A DNA stretch of 16,556 nucleotides from Actinomycetes bacterium (GTDB lineage Bacteria > Actinomycetota > Acidimicrobiia > Acidimicrobiales > RAAP-2): positions 1-16,556 of the forward strand of contig JAJXTB010000052.1 in assembly GCA_021784205.1 (NCBI GenBank), read 5' to 3'. Numbering within the stretch: the first letter of the stretch is position 1; each line of letters begins with the position of its first letter. Made by a program: the position numbers and the translations under genes. The notes beneath the pieces are model-generated. The model was not told the origin of the DNA. It worked only from the letters and a program-made list of their open reading frames with translations, and did no database searches. Below, one piece after another: positions 9,001 through 16,456 of this stretch.

Positions 9001-10404
9001 TCAGGCCTCAGCCTCGGCTGTAGCGTCGACGAGCGCTGGCGCGAGACGTCGAGCCGCTCGCCACTTCACGATCGCGCCGGTGAGCAGGGTCGCCAGTAGC
9101 GACGCGACGAAGGACGTGAGCGACGCGGACATCCAGCTCGGCGCGTGGAAGTGCAGTGCCGAGCCGATGTGGGCCCACATCGCGACCCACCAGCCGATGT
9201 AGCCAGGGTTGATCAGCTGGTAGACGACAAAGCCGATTCCCCAGGGCACGAGCATCGTCGAGCGGCTCTGGGCCCGCGCGGAGAGATTGAGGTGGCCCTT
9301 GGCGAGCACGAAGAAGTCGACGATGAAGACCGCAGTCAGGGGGACGAAGACCGAGCCGAGCAGGACGAGGAAGTTCTCGTAGTCGGCGATGTTGATTCCC
9401 AGCGCCAGGGCGGTGGTGAGCGTGGCCACAACCAGGGCGAGGACTCGCCGGTCCCAGAGAGGCCGGAGGTTCTGGATGGAGACGACCGTGGAGTAGACGT
9501 CAGCGAAGGACTGGTCGAGCTCGCGCGCGGCGAGCAGGGCGAAGGCGAGCGTGCCGAGCGGCACCGCGATGAAGGTACCGTAGATGTCCGATGGTGACCG
9601 GGCCACGGTCACCAGGGCCACGAGGCCGATCACGTAGCAGAGCACCTGGGTGACGCCGTAGCCCACGAAGGCGCCCCAGAAGGCCGTGCGGGGCGAGCGT
9701 GAATGACGCGTGTAGTCGGCGGCGAGCGGTGCGAAGGAGATCGCCACGGCGATCACGGTGTCGGTCGCCGCCCAGAAGCCGGTCCAGGTCCCGTGGGCGA
9801 GCGCGGGCATCGGGTGGCGCAGCAGCTCGACGAAGAGGTAGACGAGCACCACGAGCACCGCCGGCGTGGCGAACCGGCGCAGGACGCGAATCGCCCCGAG
9901 GGGGTAGAGCGTCAAGAGACCGGTGATCGTCCCCGCGAGCACTACGTAGACCCACTGGGCGAGCCCGGGCTCGACGGTGCGCGCGGCCGTGGCGATTGTG
10001 ACCAGCTCGAAGATCCCCCAGCCGAGCAGCTGGACGATGTTGATGAGCGTCGGTATGTAGGAGAGCCGGCTGCCGAAGACGCCCCGCAAGAGCACCATCG
10101 CCGGCGCACCGGTACGCGCCCCGGCGACGCCCGAGAACGCGATGGCGAGCGTGCCGAGCACGGTGCCCACGATGATCGCGGTCAGGGCGGCCACGAGGGA
10201 GAGCTCGGGTGTGCCGCCGCCGTTGGGCTGCAAGACGAAGATGGCGCCCGTGAAGCCGAGGAGGCTCACGCCGAGGTTGCCCCACAGACCGAATTGGTCG
10301 ATGACCCCGAGGGGCTGGGGGACTGGCTCGACGAGGGTGTGGGGCACTTCGGCGTGGCGGTCCCCCGAAACCAATGTGAACGACGAATCTGGCTGGCTGG
10401 CCAC
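9001..10404 (-). CDS. NCS1-family permease, probably for a thiamine precursor
   Basis: This 467-residue integral membrane protein has about twelve hydrophobic segments and a short polar N-terminus. Length, segment pattern and the early stretch LGVIDQFGLWGNLGVSLLGF fit the nucleobase:cation symporter-1 family (cytosine, purine, hydroxymethylpyrimidine or allantoin uptake). The TPP riboswitch directly upstream points to uptake of hydroxymethylpyrimidine or thiamine, as proposed for CytX, but the protein sequence alone does not prove it. The GTG start at 10402-10404 follows AAGGAG (10411-10416) by six bases; this ribosome-binding site is the 3' end of the riboswitch core. An APH-fold kinase follows 47 bases downstream. 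The substrate could instead be another pyrimidine. Confidence 0.85.
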   Translation of the reverse strand: MASQPDSSFTLVSGDRHAEVPHTLVEPVPQPLGVIDQFGLWGNLGVSLLGFTGAIFVLQPNGGGTPELSLVAALTAIIVGTVLGTLAIAFSGVAGARTGAPAMVLLRGVFGSRLSYIPTLINIVQLLGWGIFELVTIATAARTVEPGLAQWVYVVLAGTITGLLTLYPLGAIRVLRRFATPAVLVVLVYLFVELLRHPMPALAHGTWTGFWAATDTVIAVAISFAPLAADYTRHSRSPRTAFWGAFVGYGVTQVLCYVIGLVALVTVARSPSDIYGTFIAVPLGTLAFALLAARELDQSFADVYSTVVSIQNLRPLWDRRVLALVVATLTTALALGINIADYENFLVLLGSVFVPLTAVFIVDFFVLAKGHLNLSARAQSRSTMLVPWGIGFVVYQLINPGYIGWWVAMWAHIGSALHFHAPSWMSASLTSFVASLLATLLTGAIVKWRAARRLAPALVDATAEAEA

Positions 10405-10410
10405 GATGAT

Positions 10411-10510
10411 CTCCTTACGCCGGCATTACCCGGACAAGTTCGACGGTCGGTGGTACTGCGGCCCGCAGGCCAACCACCCTCTCAGCCCGGTACGTCCGAG
10501 CTCCCGTTGC
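10411..10510 (-). ncRNA. TPP riboswitch (THI element)
   Basis: Reading the minus strand, the conserved aptamer blocks appear in order: GGGCTGAGAG (10479-10488), a GGTGGT/ACCACC stem carrying a GGCC-TGCG-GGCC hairpin, ACCGTCGAAC, then CCGGGTAATGCCGGCGTAAGG. The closing block contains AAGGAG, the ribosome-binding site of the permease. TPP binding would hide it and block translation; no separate terminator is visible between aptamer and gene. One departure from the usual core is CTTGTCC where CCTGATCC is common, one base shorter. The exact 5' limit is approximate. Confidence 0.9.
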
Positions 10511-10518
10511 ACAACGGG
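10503..10518 (-). repeat. hairpin at the 5' edge of the TPP riboswitch
   Basis: CCCGTT, a four-base loop, then AACGGG: a perfect 6-base-pair hairpin on either strand. Its second arm (minus strand) runs into the 5' end of the aptamer, so it could compete with, or extend, the folded riboswitch. Confidence 0.45.
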
Positions 10519-10607
10519 CTCAGCGTACCACCGCGACCGTGAGACGCGCAGTCATGGACCCACCCCCGGTAGTGCCGTTCGACGGGCGAATCGAGGCCGG
10601 GGGGCGG

Positions 10608-10635
10608 TTGGACCGTATACCCCACGGGGTATACT
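10608..10635 (+). promoter_or_regulatory. promoter of the rhodanese gene
   Basis: TTGGAC (10608-10613) and a strong -10 TATACT (10630-10635) are 16 bases apart. The predicted transcription start is near 10642, giving a leader of about 20 bases. The CsoR/CstR-like palindrome covers most of this promoter. Confidence 0.65.
10615..10634. promoter_or_regulatory. CsoR/CstR-type operator palindrome
   Basis: GTATACCCC, two central bases, then GGGGTATAC: perfect 9-base arms. The TATACCCC/GGGGTATA form is typical of operators of the CsoR family (copper sensor CsoR, persulfide sensor CstR). It overlaps the spacer and -10 of the rhodanese promoter, so a bound repressor would block transcription. No CsoR-family gene is in the window. 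Confidence 0.72.
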
Positions 10636-10662
10636 CGTCGGGCGTGCCACAGGAGGTAATCA

Positions 10663-10989
10663 GTGATTTCTGAAGTCGACGTCCGAACGTTCATCGCCGC
10701 TCACGCGGACGGTGCCCACGTCCTTGACGTGCGTGAGCCCCACGAGTACGAGTCCGGCCACGTGCCCGGCGCCCGGCTCGTCCCGCTCAGCACCGTGCCC
10801 GACGCGGCGCACGAACTGCCGATCGGCCCGCCGATCTATGTCATCTGCCAGAGCGGCGGTCGAAGCCGGGTCGCCGCCCAGCACCTCGCGCGGATCGGTT
10901 ACGACGTGCGCTCGGTCATCGGCGGCACGAGCAGCTGGATCAGCGCGGGTCGTCCCGTGGTGCGGGGGCTGCGGGCGAACATCGCCTGA
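10663..10989 (+). CDS. single-domain rhodanese (sulfurtransferase)
   Basis: This 108-residue cytoplasmic rhodanese moves sulfane sulfur through a persulfide on its active-site cysteine. The active loop is CQSGGRS with C62 (62-68), and the fold markers LDVREPHEYESGHVPGA (21-37) and GGTSSWISAG near the end are present. Length is normal for a GlpE/PspE-like single domain. The GTG start at 10663-10665 follows AGGAGG (10651-10656) by six bases, the best ribosome-binding site in the window. It is the only clear plus-strand gene, and shares a roughly 260-base regulatory stretch with the divergent TPP-riboswitch operon. A CsoR/CstR-type operator in its promoter suggests induction by persulfide or copper. 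The gene product would then handle sulfide or polysulfide stress. The acceptor of the sulfur is unknown. Confidence 0.93.
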   Translation: MISEVDVRTFIAAHADGAHVLDVREPHEYESGHVPGARLVPLSTVPDAAHELPIGPPIYVICQSGGRSRVAAQHLARIGYDVRSVIGGTSSWISAGRPVVRGLRANIA

Positions 10990-10990
10990 C

Positions 10991-11008
10991 GCCTCACCGG
11001 CGAGAGGC
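10991..11008. terminator. possible weak terminator between convergent genes
   Basis: GCCTC, an eight-base loop, then GAGGC lies just after the rhodanese stop and 45 bases from the stop of the convergent gene. There is no T-run, so factor-independent termination is doubtful. Confidence 0.25.
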
Positions 11009-11052
11009 TGTGCAGCGACAGCGGGCCACGGCGCCGCGGTCCGCGGTCGGTG

Positions 11053-11325
11053 CTAGCGACTGTGCCCGACGTGCCACTTCGCGCAGACGTTGCATTGGTA
11101 GACGTTCATCGGCGCCCCATCGCGCTTGGCGAGGACGCGGGCCTGGGCCTCGGCGTCCTCGCGCCGGTCGTAGCCGACCTTCGGTCGACCCCGGGCCGTG
11201 GTGTGCGAGCGCGGACCACGACGAAGCGACGTGCCCGGCTTGGCGCGGCCACCGTAGCGGCCCGACCAGTAGAAGACGAAGGCGACGATGGCGACCGCGA
11301 CGGCCAGGGTGGCGACACTCACCAT
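11053..11325 (-). CDS. small membrane protein with C-terminal CxxC/WHxGH motif
   Basis: This 90-residue protein has one membrane helix at residues 3-20 (VATLAVAVAIVAFVFYW), a basic Arg/Gly-rich linker (about 22-52) and a short tail YQCNVCAKWHVGHSR. The tail looks like half of a zinc-ribbon: two cysteines spaced CxxC followed by two histidines. I know similar tails in small actinobacterial proteins but no function for them. The ATG at 11323-11325 is chosen because it lies 22 bases after the HAD stop; the frame stays open further upstream but inside the HAD gene. The ribosome-binding site is weak. It is the last gene of the pentose phosphate operon, which does not itself imply a metabolic role. 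Confidence 0.7.
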   Translation of the reverse strand: MVSVATLAVAVAIVAFVFYWSGRYGGRAKPGTSLRRGPRSHTTARGRPKVGYDRREDAEAQARVLAKRDGAPMNVYQCNVCAKWHVGHSR

Positions 11326-11347
11326 CGTCGACCGCCGTCTCGCTCGG

Positions 11348-12151
11348 TCAGGGCAGGATGAAGTCGGCGACGGCTCGTGCGAACCCCTCCTCGACGTTGG
11401 AGCTGGTAACGACCGTGGCGGCGCGCTGGACGGCGGGGTCGGCGTTGCCCATCGCAATGCTGAATCCCGACGCGGCGAACATGGACACGTCGTTGTGCAT
11501 GTCGCCAATCGTCGCAATCTGGCTCGGGTCGATGCGGTAGCGCTCGGCCAAGAAGCGCACGACGCTGCCCTTGGTGGCGTCGGGGTGGGTGACGTCGAGG
11601 TAGTAGGACTGCGACCGCGAGGCCGAGACGCGCGTCGTGAAGCGGTCGTTCGTGGCCGTCCACGCGGCCACGCTCGCGTCGACATCGTCACTGACACCAA
11701 CGATCTTGATCACCCCACCGACGATGCCCTCAAAGCTCGCGACCACGGTCGGGTCCCGTTGGAGGATCTGCGCCTCCTGGTCGACGTGGGGGCCGAGCGG
11801 GTCGAGCACGTACCACTCGTCGGTTCGAAAGACCCAGATCGACATCGCGTGTGACGTGAGTACCTCGATGACCCCGGCGACGACGTCGTCGTCAAGCGGG
11901 CGCTCCTCGATGACGTTGAGTTCACCGTCGACGATCGCGCCACCGTTGAAGGCGCCGAGCGGCGTACGCAGTCCCAGGGGCTCGACGAAGTGGATGAGGC
12001 CCCTCGGTGGGCGCGCGCTCGTGATGGCGAAGGTGATACCGGCGCGGCCCAGCTCGGCGACCGCGTCGATCGTTCGAGGCGTGAGTTGCTTGTCGGGCGG
12101 CACGAGCGTTCCGTCGACGTCAGAGAGCAGCAGGTGGATGCGCTCGCTCAT
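11348..12151 (-). CDS. Cof-type HAD-superfamily hydrolase (probable sugar-phosphate phosphatase)
   Basis: This 267-residue cytoplasmic phosphatase belongs to the HAD IIB (Cof) group. Motif I is DVDGT with nucleophile D11 and acid/base D13. Motif II is ITSARP (S45). Motif III lysine is K194 in ATKGS, and motif IV is GDMHNDVSMF (D217, D221). The cap domain lies between motifs II and III. Relatives dephosphorylate sugar phosphates, flavin or pyridoxal phosphates; the specificity cannot be read here. The ATG at 12149-12151 overlaps the zwf stop as ATGA, which favours it over a longer open frame starting at 12208 inside zwf. Its coupling to zwf hints at a sugar-phosphate substrate. It is not a 6-phosphogluconolactonase by sequence. 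Confidence 0.9.
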   Translation of the reverse strand: MSERIHLLLSDVDGTLVPPDKQLTPRTIDAVAELGRAGITFAITSARPPRGLIHFVEPLGLRTPLGAFNGGAIVDGELNVIEERPLDDDVVAGVIEVLTSHAMSIWVFRTDEWYVLDPLGPHVDQEAQILQRDPTVVASFEGIVGGVIKIVGVSDDVDASVAAWTATNDRFTTRVSASRSQSYYLDVTHPDATKGSVVRFLAERYRIDPSQIATIGDMHNDVSMFAASGFSIAMGNADPAVQRAATVVTSSNVEEGFARAVADFILP

Positions 12152-13605
12152 TCGGGCAGACACCACGTGTTGGGTGCGATGAGATCCATCGCTGAGCGCG
12201 GTCCCCACGAACCGGGGGCGTACGGCTCGGTCGCGGGGGGAGCGGCGAGCAGGTTCTCGCTCGCCTCCCAGAGCCGCTCGATGCCGTCGGAGCGGGTGAA
12301 GAGCGTACGCTTGCCCAGCATCGCCTCGAGGATCAGGTACTCGTAGGCCTCGAGGTGGTGCGCCTTCTGGAATGAACCCGCGTAGTGGAAGGTCATGCGC
12401 GCGGCGTCGAGGCGCATCGCTGGTCCGGGCCGCTTGGCGAAGAAGTGCGCGTCGATCGAGCCCGGGTCGGCGAAGTCGACGACCAGCCGGTTGCCGCGAT
12501 TGGCCGGGGCGCCCTCGGCGAAGGGGAAGAGCCGCATCACCGGTTCCTCGAAGCCGATGGTGATGACCTGGCGGCTCTGGGCGAGCGCCTTGCCCGTGCG
12601 CAGGTAGAACGGCACGCCCTTCCAGCGCGTGTTCTCGATCTCGGCGCGGATCGCGACGAACGTCTCGGTCGTGGAGTCGGGCGCCACCCCGACTTCGTCG
12701 CGGTAGCCGTCGTACTGCCCGCGCACGGTGTGCGCGGGGTCGATGGGCCGCAGGGTTTCAAACACCTTGTGGACCTCGTCGCGCAGCGGACGAGCATCGA
12801 GCGAGGTCGGCTGTTCCATGGCGATGAATCCCATCACCTGGAACAGGTGACTCACCACCATGTCGCGAAAGGCTCCCGTGGCCTCGTAGAAGGCGCCACG
12901 CCCCTCGACGGTGAGGGTCTCGGGCACGTCGATCTGGACGTAGCGGACGTGGTCGCGGTTCCACAGCGGCTCGAAGAAGCGGTTGGCGAAACGTAGGGCG
13001 AGGATGTTGTCGATGGACTCCTTGCCGAGGAAGTGGTCGATGCGAAAGACCTGGGTCTCGTCGAAGTTCGCCTTGATGACGGCGTTGAGCTCGCGCGCCG
13101 ACGCCAGATCGACGCCGAATGGCTTCTCGAGAATCACCCGCGCGTTGTGGCGTAGGTCCGATCCGCCCAGCATGGTGACCAGACCCAGCACCGCGTCGGG
13201 CGGGACGGCGAGGTGAAAGAGGCGACTGACGTCGCCCCCGATGACCGCCTCGGCGTCCTCGACCGCACCGAGGAGTGCGGCGCCCTCCTCGGCTGAGGAC
13301 TCGACGAAGGTGAGCGAGGCGACGAAGGCGTCCCACACGTCACCATCGGGTGCGAGTTCGCCGAACTCGTCGACCGATTCGCGAGCCAGTGTTCGGAAGT
13401 CGTCGTTGGAGAGCGCGAAGGCCGCCGGGGCCGTGCCGATGATCCGGTAGTCCTTGGGTAGGAGTCCCGCCAGTGCGAGGTGGAACAACCCCGGGATGAC
13501 CTTTCGCCGCGCGAGGTCACCGCTCGCGCCAAAGAGCACGATGACGTGGCTCCCAGGAATCTCGACGTCGGTCTCGATGGGGTGAGTGGTCACTGGGCAC
13601 GCCAT
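12148..13605 (-). CDS. zwf: glucose-6-phosphate 1-dehydrogenase
   Basis: This 485-residue enzyme oxidises glucose 6-phosphate to 6-phosphogluconolactone in the cytoplasm, the entry step of the oxidative pentose phosphate pathway. The dinucleotide-binding motif is GASGDLARRK (26-35), with basic residues that can contact the NADP phosphate. EKPFG (160-164) and the active-site RIDHFLGKE (188-196) are intact, and the catalytic histidine is H253 in RDMVVSHLFQ. Length is normal. The ATG at 13603-13605 has only a weak ribosome-binding site; a GTG four codons downstream is possible. It lies 40 bases after gnd, and its stop overlaps the HAD start by four bases. The opcA activator and pgl genes that often follow zwf in actinobacteria are missing here. 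Confidence 0.97.
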   Translation of the reverse strand: MACPVTTHPIETDVEIPGSHVIVLFGASGDLARRKVIPGLFHLALAGLLPKDYRIIGTAPAAFALSNDDFRTLARESVDEFGELAPDGDVWDAFVASLTFVESSAEEGAALLGAVEDAEAVIGGDVSRLFHLAVPPDAVLGLVTMLGGSDLRHNARVILEKPFGVDLASARELNAVIKANFDETQVFRIDHFLGKESIDNILALRFANRFFEPLWNRDHVRYVQIDVPETLTVEGRGAFYEATGAFRDMVVSHLFQVMGFIAMEQPTSLDARPLRDEVHKVFETLRPIDPAHTVRGQYDGYRDEVGVAPDSTTETFVAIRAEIENTRWKGVPFYLRTGKALAQSRQVITIGFEEPVMRLFPFAEGAPANRGNRLVVDFADPGSIDAHFFAKRPGPAMRLDAARMTFHYAGSFQKAHHLEAYEYLILEAMLGKRTLFTRSDGIERLWEASENLLAAPPATEPYAPGSWGPRSAMDLIAPNTWCLPE

Positions 13606-13645
13606 TCGGTGCGGGGTGATGGTGTCAGACGTGCCGGGGTCATCG

Positions 13646-14677
13646 TCACCCGTGCTTCTCGGCGTGGCCGCCGAACTCCGAGCGCATGGCCGAGAGCACC
13701 CGGGCGGCGAAGCGTCCGCGCTCGCGTGACTCGTAACGCTGCCACAGGGCGGCGCTGATGACCGGCGCGGGCACCGATTCGTCGATCGCAGCCTGTATCG
13801 TCCAGCGGCCCTCGCCCGAATCGGAGACGCGGCCGCTGAACTCGGCGAGTTCCGGCGAGCCGGCGAGAGCGCTGGCGGTGAGGTCCATCAGCCACGAGCT
13901 GATGACGGACCCGTGTCGCCAGAGTTCGGCGACCTGCGCGACGTCGAAGTCGTAGGCGTAGAAGTCGGGGTGGCGCATGGGTGTGGTCTCCGCGTCGGCC
14001 GCCACGTCGACGGTGCCGGCGTTGGCGTGCTTGAGGATGCTCAGTCCCTCGGCGATTGCAGCCATCATGCCGTACTCGATGCCGTTGTGGACCATCTTGA
14101 CGAAGTGGCCGGCGCCGTTCGGCCCGCAGTGCAGGTAGCCACTGGTCGCGGTACTGTCGCGTCCCGCGCGCGACGCGGTGGGCGCCACACCGTCCTCACC
14201 GGGACTGATCGAGCGAAAGATCGGGTCGAGCCGGGCGACGGTCGCCGCTTCGCCCCCGATCATCAGGCTGTAGCCCCGCTCGAGGCCCCACACGCCACCG
14301 CTCGTTCCGCAGTCGACGTAGTGGATGCCGTGGGTGGCGAGCTCCTTGGCGCGAGCGATGTCGTCCTGGTAGAAGGAGTTGCCACCGTCGATCACGACGT
14401 CGCCCGGCTCGAGGTGCTCGAGCAGCTGGTCCAGCGTCGCCCCGGTGATCGCGGCGGGCAGCATCAGCCAGATCGATCTCGGTGCTTCGAGCTTGGCGGC
14501 GAGGTCGGCGAGTGACGCGGCGCCCGTGACGGACTCGCCCTCGAGTGCCGCGATGGCGTCGGGGCTCACGTCATAGACCACGCAGCGGTGACCGTCTCGG
14601 GTCAGGCGTCGGACGATGTTCGCGCCCATCCGGCCGAGTCCGACCATGCCCAGTTGCATCGGCGCGCGCGTGGTCAT
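13646..14677 (-). CDS. gnd: 6-phosphogluconate dehydrogenase, short (probably NAD-preferring) form
   Basis: This 343-residue decarboxylating enzyme converts 6-phosphogluconate to ribulose 5-phosphate and CO2. It is of the short form (about 300-345 residues), not the 470-residue NADP-dependent form. The Rossmann motif is GLGRMGAN (13-20); strand 2 ends VVYDVSPDA with D36, where NADP enzymes have NRT, so NAD is the likely cofactor. Substrate and catalytic motifs are IDGGNS (96-101), [14 protein letters not shown] (122-135) and [10 protein letters not shown] with K194 and E201. The ATG at 14675-14677 forms ATGA with the pgi stop and has AGAGG upstream; the frame stays open 46 codons further into pgi, which I reject as a start. 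Confidence 0.94.
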   Translation of the reverse strand: MTTRAPMQLGMVGLGRMGANIVRRLTRDGHRCVVYDVSPDAIAALEGESVTGAASLADLAAKLEAPRSIWLMLPAAITGATLDQLLEHLEPGDVVIDGGNSFYQDDIARAKELATHGIHYVDCGTSGGVWGLERGYSLMIGGEAATVARLDPIFRSISPGEDGVAPTASRAGRDSTATSGYLHCGPNGAGHFVKMVHNGIEYGMMAAIAEGLSILKHANAGTVDVAADAETTPMRHPDFYAYDFDVAQVAELWRHGSVISSWLMDLTASALAGSPELAEFSGRVSDSGEGRWTIQAAIDESVPAPVISAALWQRYESRERGRFAARVLSAMRSEFGGHAEKHG

Positions 14678-16344
14678 GATGAACCTCTTCCGTTGAGTGT
14701 TCGGTAGTGCTCGATCAGGGCGTTGGTTGACGAGTCGTGACCAAGCGTCGGCGCGTCGGCGCCGAGTTCGGGAACGATCGCGCTGGCGAGGGACTTGCCG
14801 AGCTCGACACCCCACTGGTCGAAGGAGTCGATGCCCCAGATCACGCCCTGGGTGAAGACGGCGTGCTCGTAGAGCGCGATGAGCGAACCGAGCAGTCGCG
14901 GCGTGAGCACGTCGGCGAGCAGGACGTTGCTCGGCCGGTTCCCCGCCATGACGCGGTGCGCGGTTGCGATTTCCGGGCCGCCGTCGCGACGGACCTCGGC
15001 CTCGGACCGGCCGAAGGCGAGCGCCTCGGCCTGGGCGAAGACGTTCGCGCTCAGCACGTCGTGATGCTCGGCGAGCGGGTTCAGACTTCGGGCGAAGCCG
15101 ATGATGTCGACGGGGATGATCGACGTGCCCTGATGGATCAGCTGGTAGAAGCTGTGCTGGCCATTGGTGCCCGGCTCACCCCAGTACACCGGTCCGGTCT
15201 CGTAGACGACTTCGGCACCGTCGAGGGTCACGTGCTTGCCGTTGGACTCCATGGTGAGCTGCTGCAGGTAGGCCGGCAGTCGCTTCAGGTACTGCTCGTA
15301 GGGCAAGACGGCGACGGTGGCGCACCCGAGGAAGTTGCGGTTCCACACGCCGAGCAGACCCATCAGCACGGGGAGGTTCTCGCCGAAGGGCGCGAGGCGA
15401 AAGTGTTCGTCCATCGCGTGAAAACCCGCGAGGAGCTCGGCGTAGGCGTCGGGGCCGATCGCGAGCATCGTCGAGAGCCCGATGGCCGAGGTCATCGAGT
15501 AGCGCCCGCCGACCCAGTCCCAGAACTCGAACATGTTCGCGGTGTCGATGCCAAAGGCGGCGACCCGCTCGGCGTTGGTCGACACGGCGACGAAGTGCTT
15601 GGCGACCGCTGTGTCGTCGCCGAGTTGCGCCACGAGCCAGGCCCGGGCGGAGTGGGCGTTGGTGAGGGTCTCGACGGTCGAAAAGGTCTTGGACGAGACG
15701 ATGAAGAGCGTCTCAGCGGCGTCGAGGTCGCGAATCGCTTCGACGAGATCGTCGCTGTCGACGTTCGAGACGAAGCGGAACGTCATGTCGCGTCGGCTGT
15801 AAAAGCGAAGCGCCTCGTAGGCGAGCACCGGGCCGAGGTCCGATCCGCCGATGCCGATGTTGACGACGTTCTTGATTGGCTTGCCGGTCACGCCTCGCCA
15901 TTCGCCCGATCGAACGCGCGCCGCGAAGTCGGCCATGCGATCGAGCACCCCGTGGATTTCACCGACCACGTCCACGCCGTCGACGACGAGCGTCGCGTCA
16001 CGCGGCAGTCGCAGCGCGACGTGCAGGACGGCGCGATTCTCCGAGACGTTGACGTGTTCGCCCCGGAACATCGCGTCGCGCCGCCCGGCGAGGTCGGACT
16101 GCTCCGCGAGCGCGAACAGCAGGTCCATTGTCTCGTCGGTGACCCGATTCTTGGAGTAGTCGAGGTAGATCCCCGCCGCCTGGGCGCGAAGGCGCCGACC
16201 GCGACCAGAGTCGCGATCGAAGAGCTCGCGCAGGTGGAGTTGACCGATGTTGCCGACGTGGGCCTCGAGCGCTCGCCAGGCTGGTCGCTGTCCTAGTGGG
16301 GCTGGCGTCACGATGGTCCCTTCATCGTCGAGGTCCGGGGTCAC
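14674..16344 (-). CDS. pgi: glucose-6-phosphate isomerase
   Basis: This 556-residue cytoplasmic enzyme interconverts glucose 6-phosphate and fructose 6-phosphate. Both signature patterns are present: [14 protein letters not shown] (276-289) and [18 protein letters not shown] (500-517). Catalytic residues match known enzymes: E366 in MESNGK, H397 in NGQHSFYQ and K517. The phosphate-binding SSKTFST is at 217-223. Length is normal for the large bacterial form. I take the GTG at 16342-16344, where a candidate -10 TACTGT lies six bases upstream, so the message may be leaderless. A GTG at 16309-16311 preceded by GAAGGG is an alternative that removes 11 non-conserved residues. It is the first gene of the pentose phosphate operon, feeding glucose 6-phosphate between glycolysis and zwf/gnd. 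Confidence 0.97.
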   Translation of the reverse strand: MTPDLDDEGTIVTPAPLGQRPAWRALEAHVGNIGQLHLRELFDRDSGRGRRLRAQAAGIYLDYSKNRVTDETMDLLFALAEQSDLAGRRDAMFRGEHVNVSENRAVLHVALRLPRDATLVVDGVDVVGEIHGVLDRMADFAARVRSGEWRGVTGKPIKNVVNIGIGGSDLGPVLAYEALRFYSRRDMTFRFVSNVDSDDLVEAIRDLDAAETLFIVSSKTFSTVETLTNAHSARAWLVAQLGDDTAVAKHFVAVSTNAERVAAFGIDTANMFEFWDWVGGRYSMTSAIGLSTMLAIGPDAYAELLAGFHAMDEHFRLAPFGENLPVLMGLLGVWNRNFLGCATVAVLPYEQYLKRLPAYLQQLTMESNGKHVTLDGAEVVYETGPVYWGEPGTNGQHSFYQLIHQGTSIIPVDIIGFARSLNPLAEHHDVLSANVFAQAEALAFGRSEAEVRRDGGPEIATAHRVMAGNRPSNVLLADVLTPRLLGSLIALYEHAVFTQGVIWGIDSFDQWGVELGKSLASAIVPELGADAPTLGHDSSTNALIEHYRTLNGRGSS

Positions 16345-16350
16345 CCCTCG

Positions 16351-16356
16351 ACAGTA
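16351..16356 (-). promoter_or_regulatory. candidate -10 element of the pgi operon
   Basis: TACTGT on the minus strand fits the actinobacterial TANNNT -10 pattern and lies six bases before the GTG of pgi. No good -35 is seen. The call is weak. Confidence 0.3.
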
Positions 16357-16425
16357 GGTTGCGCCGCGCGGTCCCGTGCGGCCACGGGGCGGGCGTTGGC
16401 CCTGAAGCGGGCTGTCAGTACTGCT

Positions 16426-16451
16426 TAGGGGCTAGACACCCCTAGTCCCTA
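16426..16451. repeat. hairpin after the transposase stop
   Basis: TAGGGGCTA (16426-16434) and TAGTCCCTA (16443-16451) can pair over nine positions, with one G-T wobble. TAGGGG/CCCCTA (16426-16431 and 16439-16444) is an alternative perfect 6-base-pair stem. It lies six bases beyond the transposase stop and 82 bases before pgi. It may mark the element end, terminate transposase transcription, or be part of an insertion target. Otherwise 16345-16456 shows nothing beyond the pgi -10 candidate. Confidence 0.5.
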
Positions 16452-16456
16452 ACCTG

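Noticed and set aside
8168..9202. Plus-strand open frame opposite the kinase
   Set aside because: The kinase on the other strand has intact catalytic motifs; this frame has none.
9703..10542. Plus-strand open frame running through the permease and riboswitch region
   Set aside because: It is antisense to a clear permease and crosses a structured TPP riboswitch; its charged low-complexity composition is not protein-like.
11053..11700. A 215-residue version of the small membrane protein
   Set aside because: The extra part lies in the HAD gene in another frame and is Arg/Ser/Thr-rich; the ATG after the HAD stop gives a sensible membrane protein.
11348..12208. HAD start at 12208
   Set aside because: The first 19 residues lie inside zwf and precede the standard HAD N-terminus; the ATGA junction at 12148-12151 is the better start.
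13646..14815. Longer gnd with 46 extra N-terminal residues
   Set aside because: The extra residues are Arg-rich, lie inside pgi and precede a normal Rossmann start. The ATGA overlap and ribosome-binding site at 14677 are better.
14737..16296. Long open frame on the plus strand opposite pgi (about 519 codons)
   Set aside because: It mirrors pgi codon structure, has a low-complexity Glu/Gly/Val/Asp/Arg composition and no recognisable motif. It is a GC-driven antisense frame.
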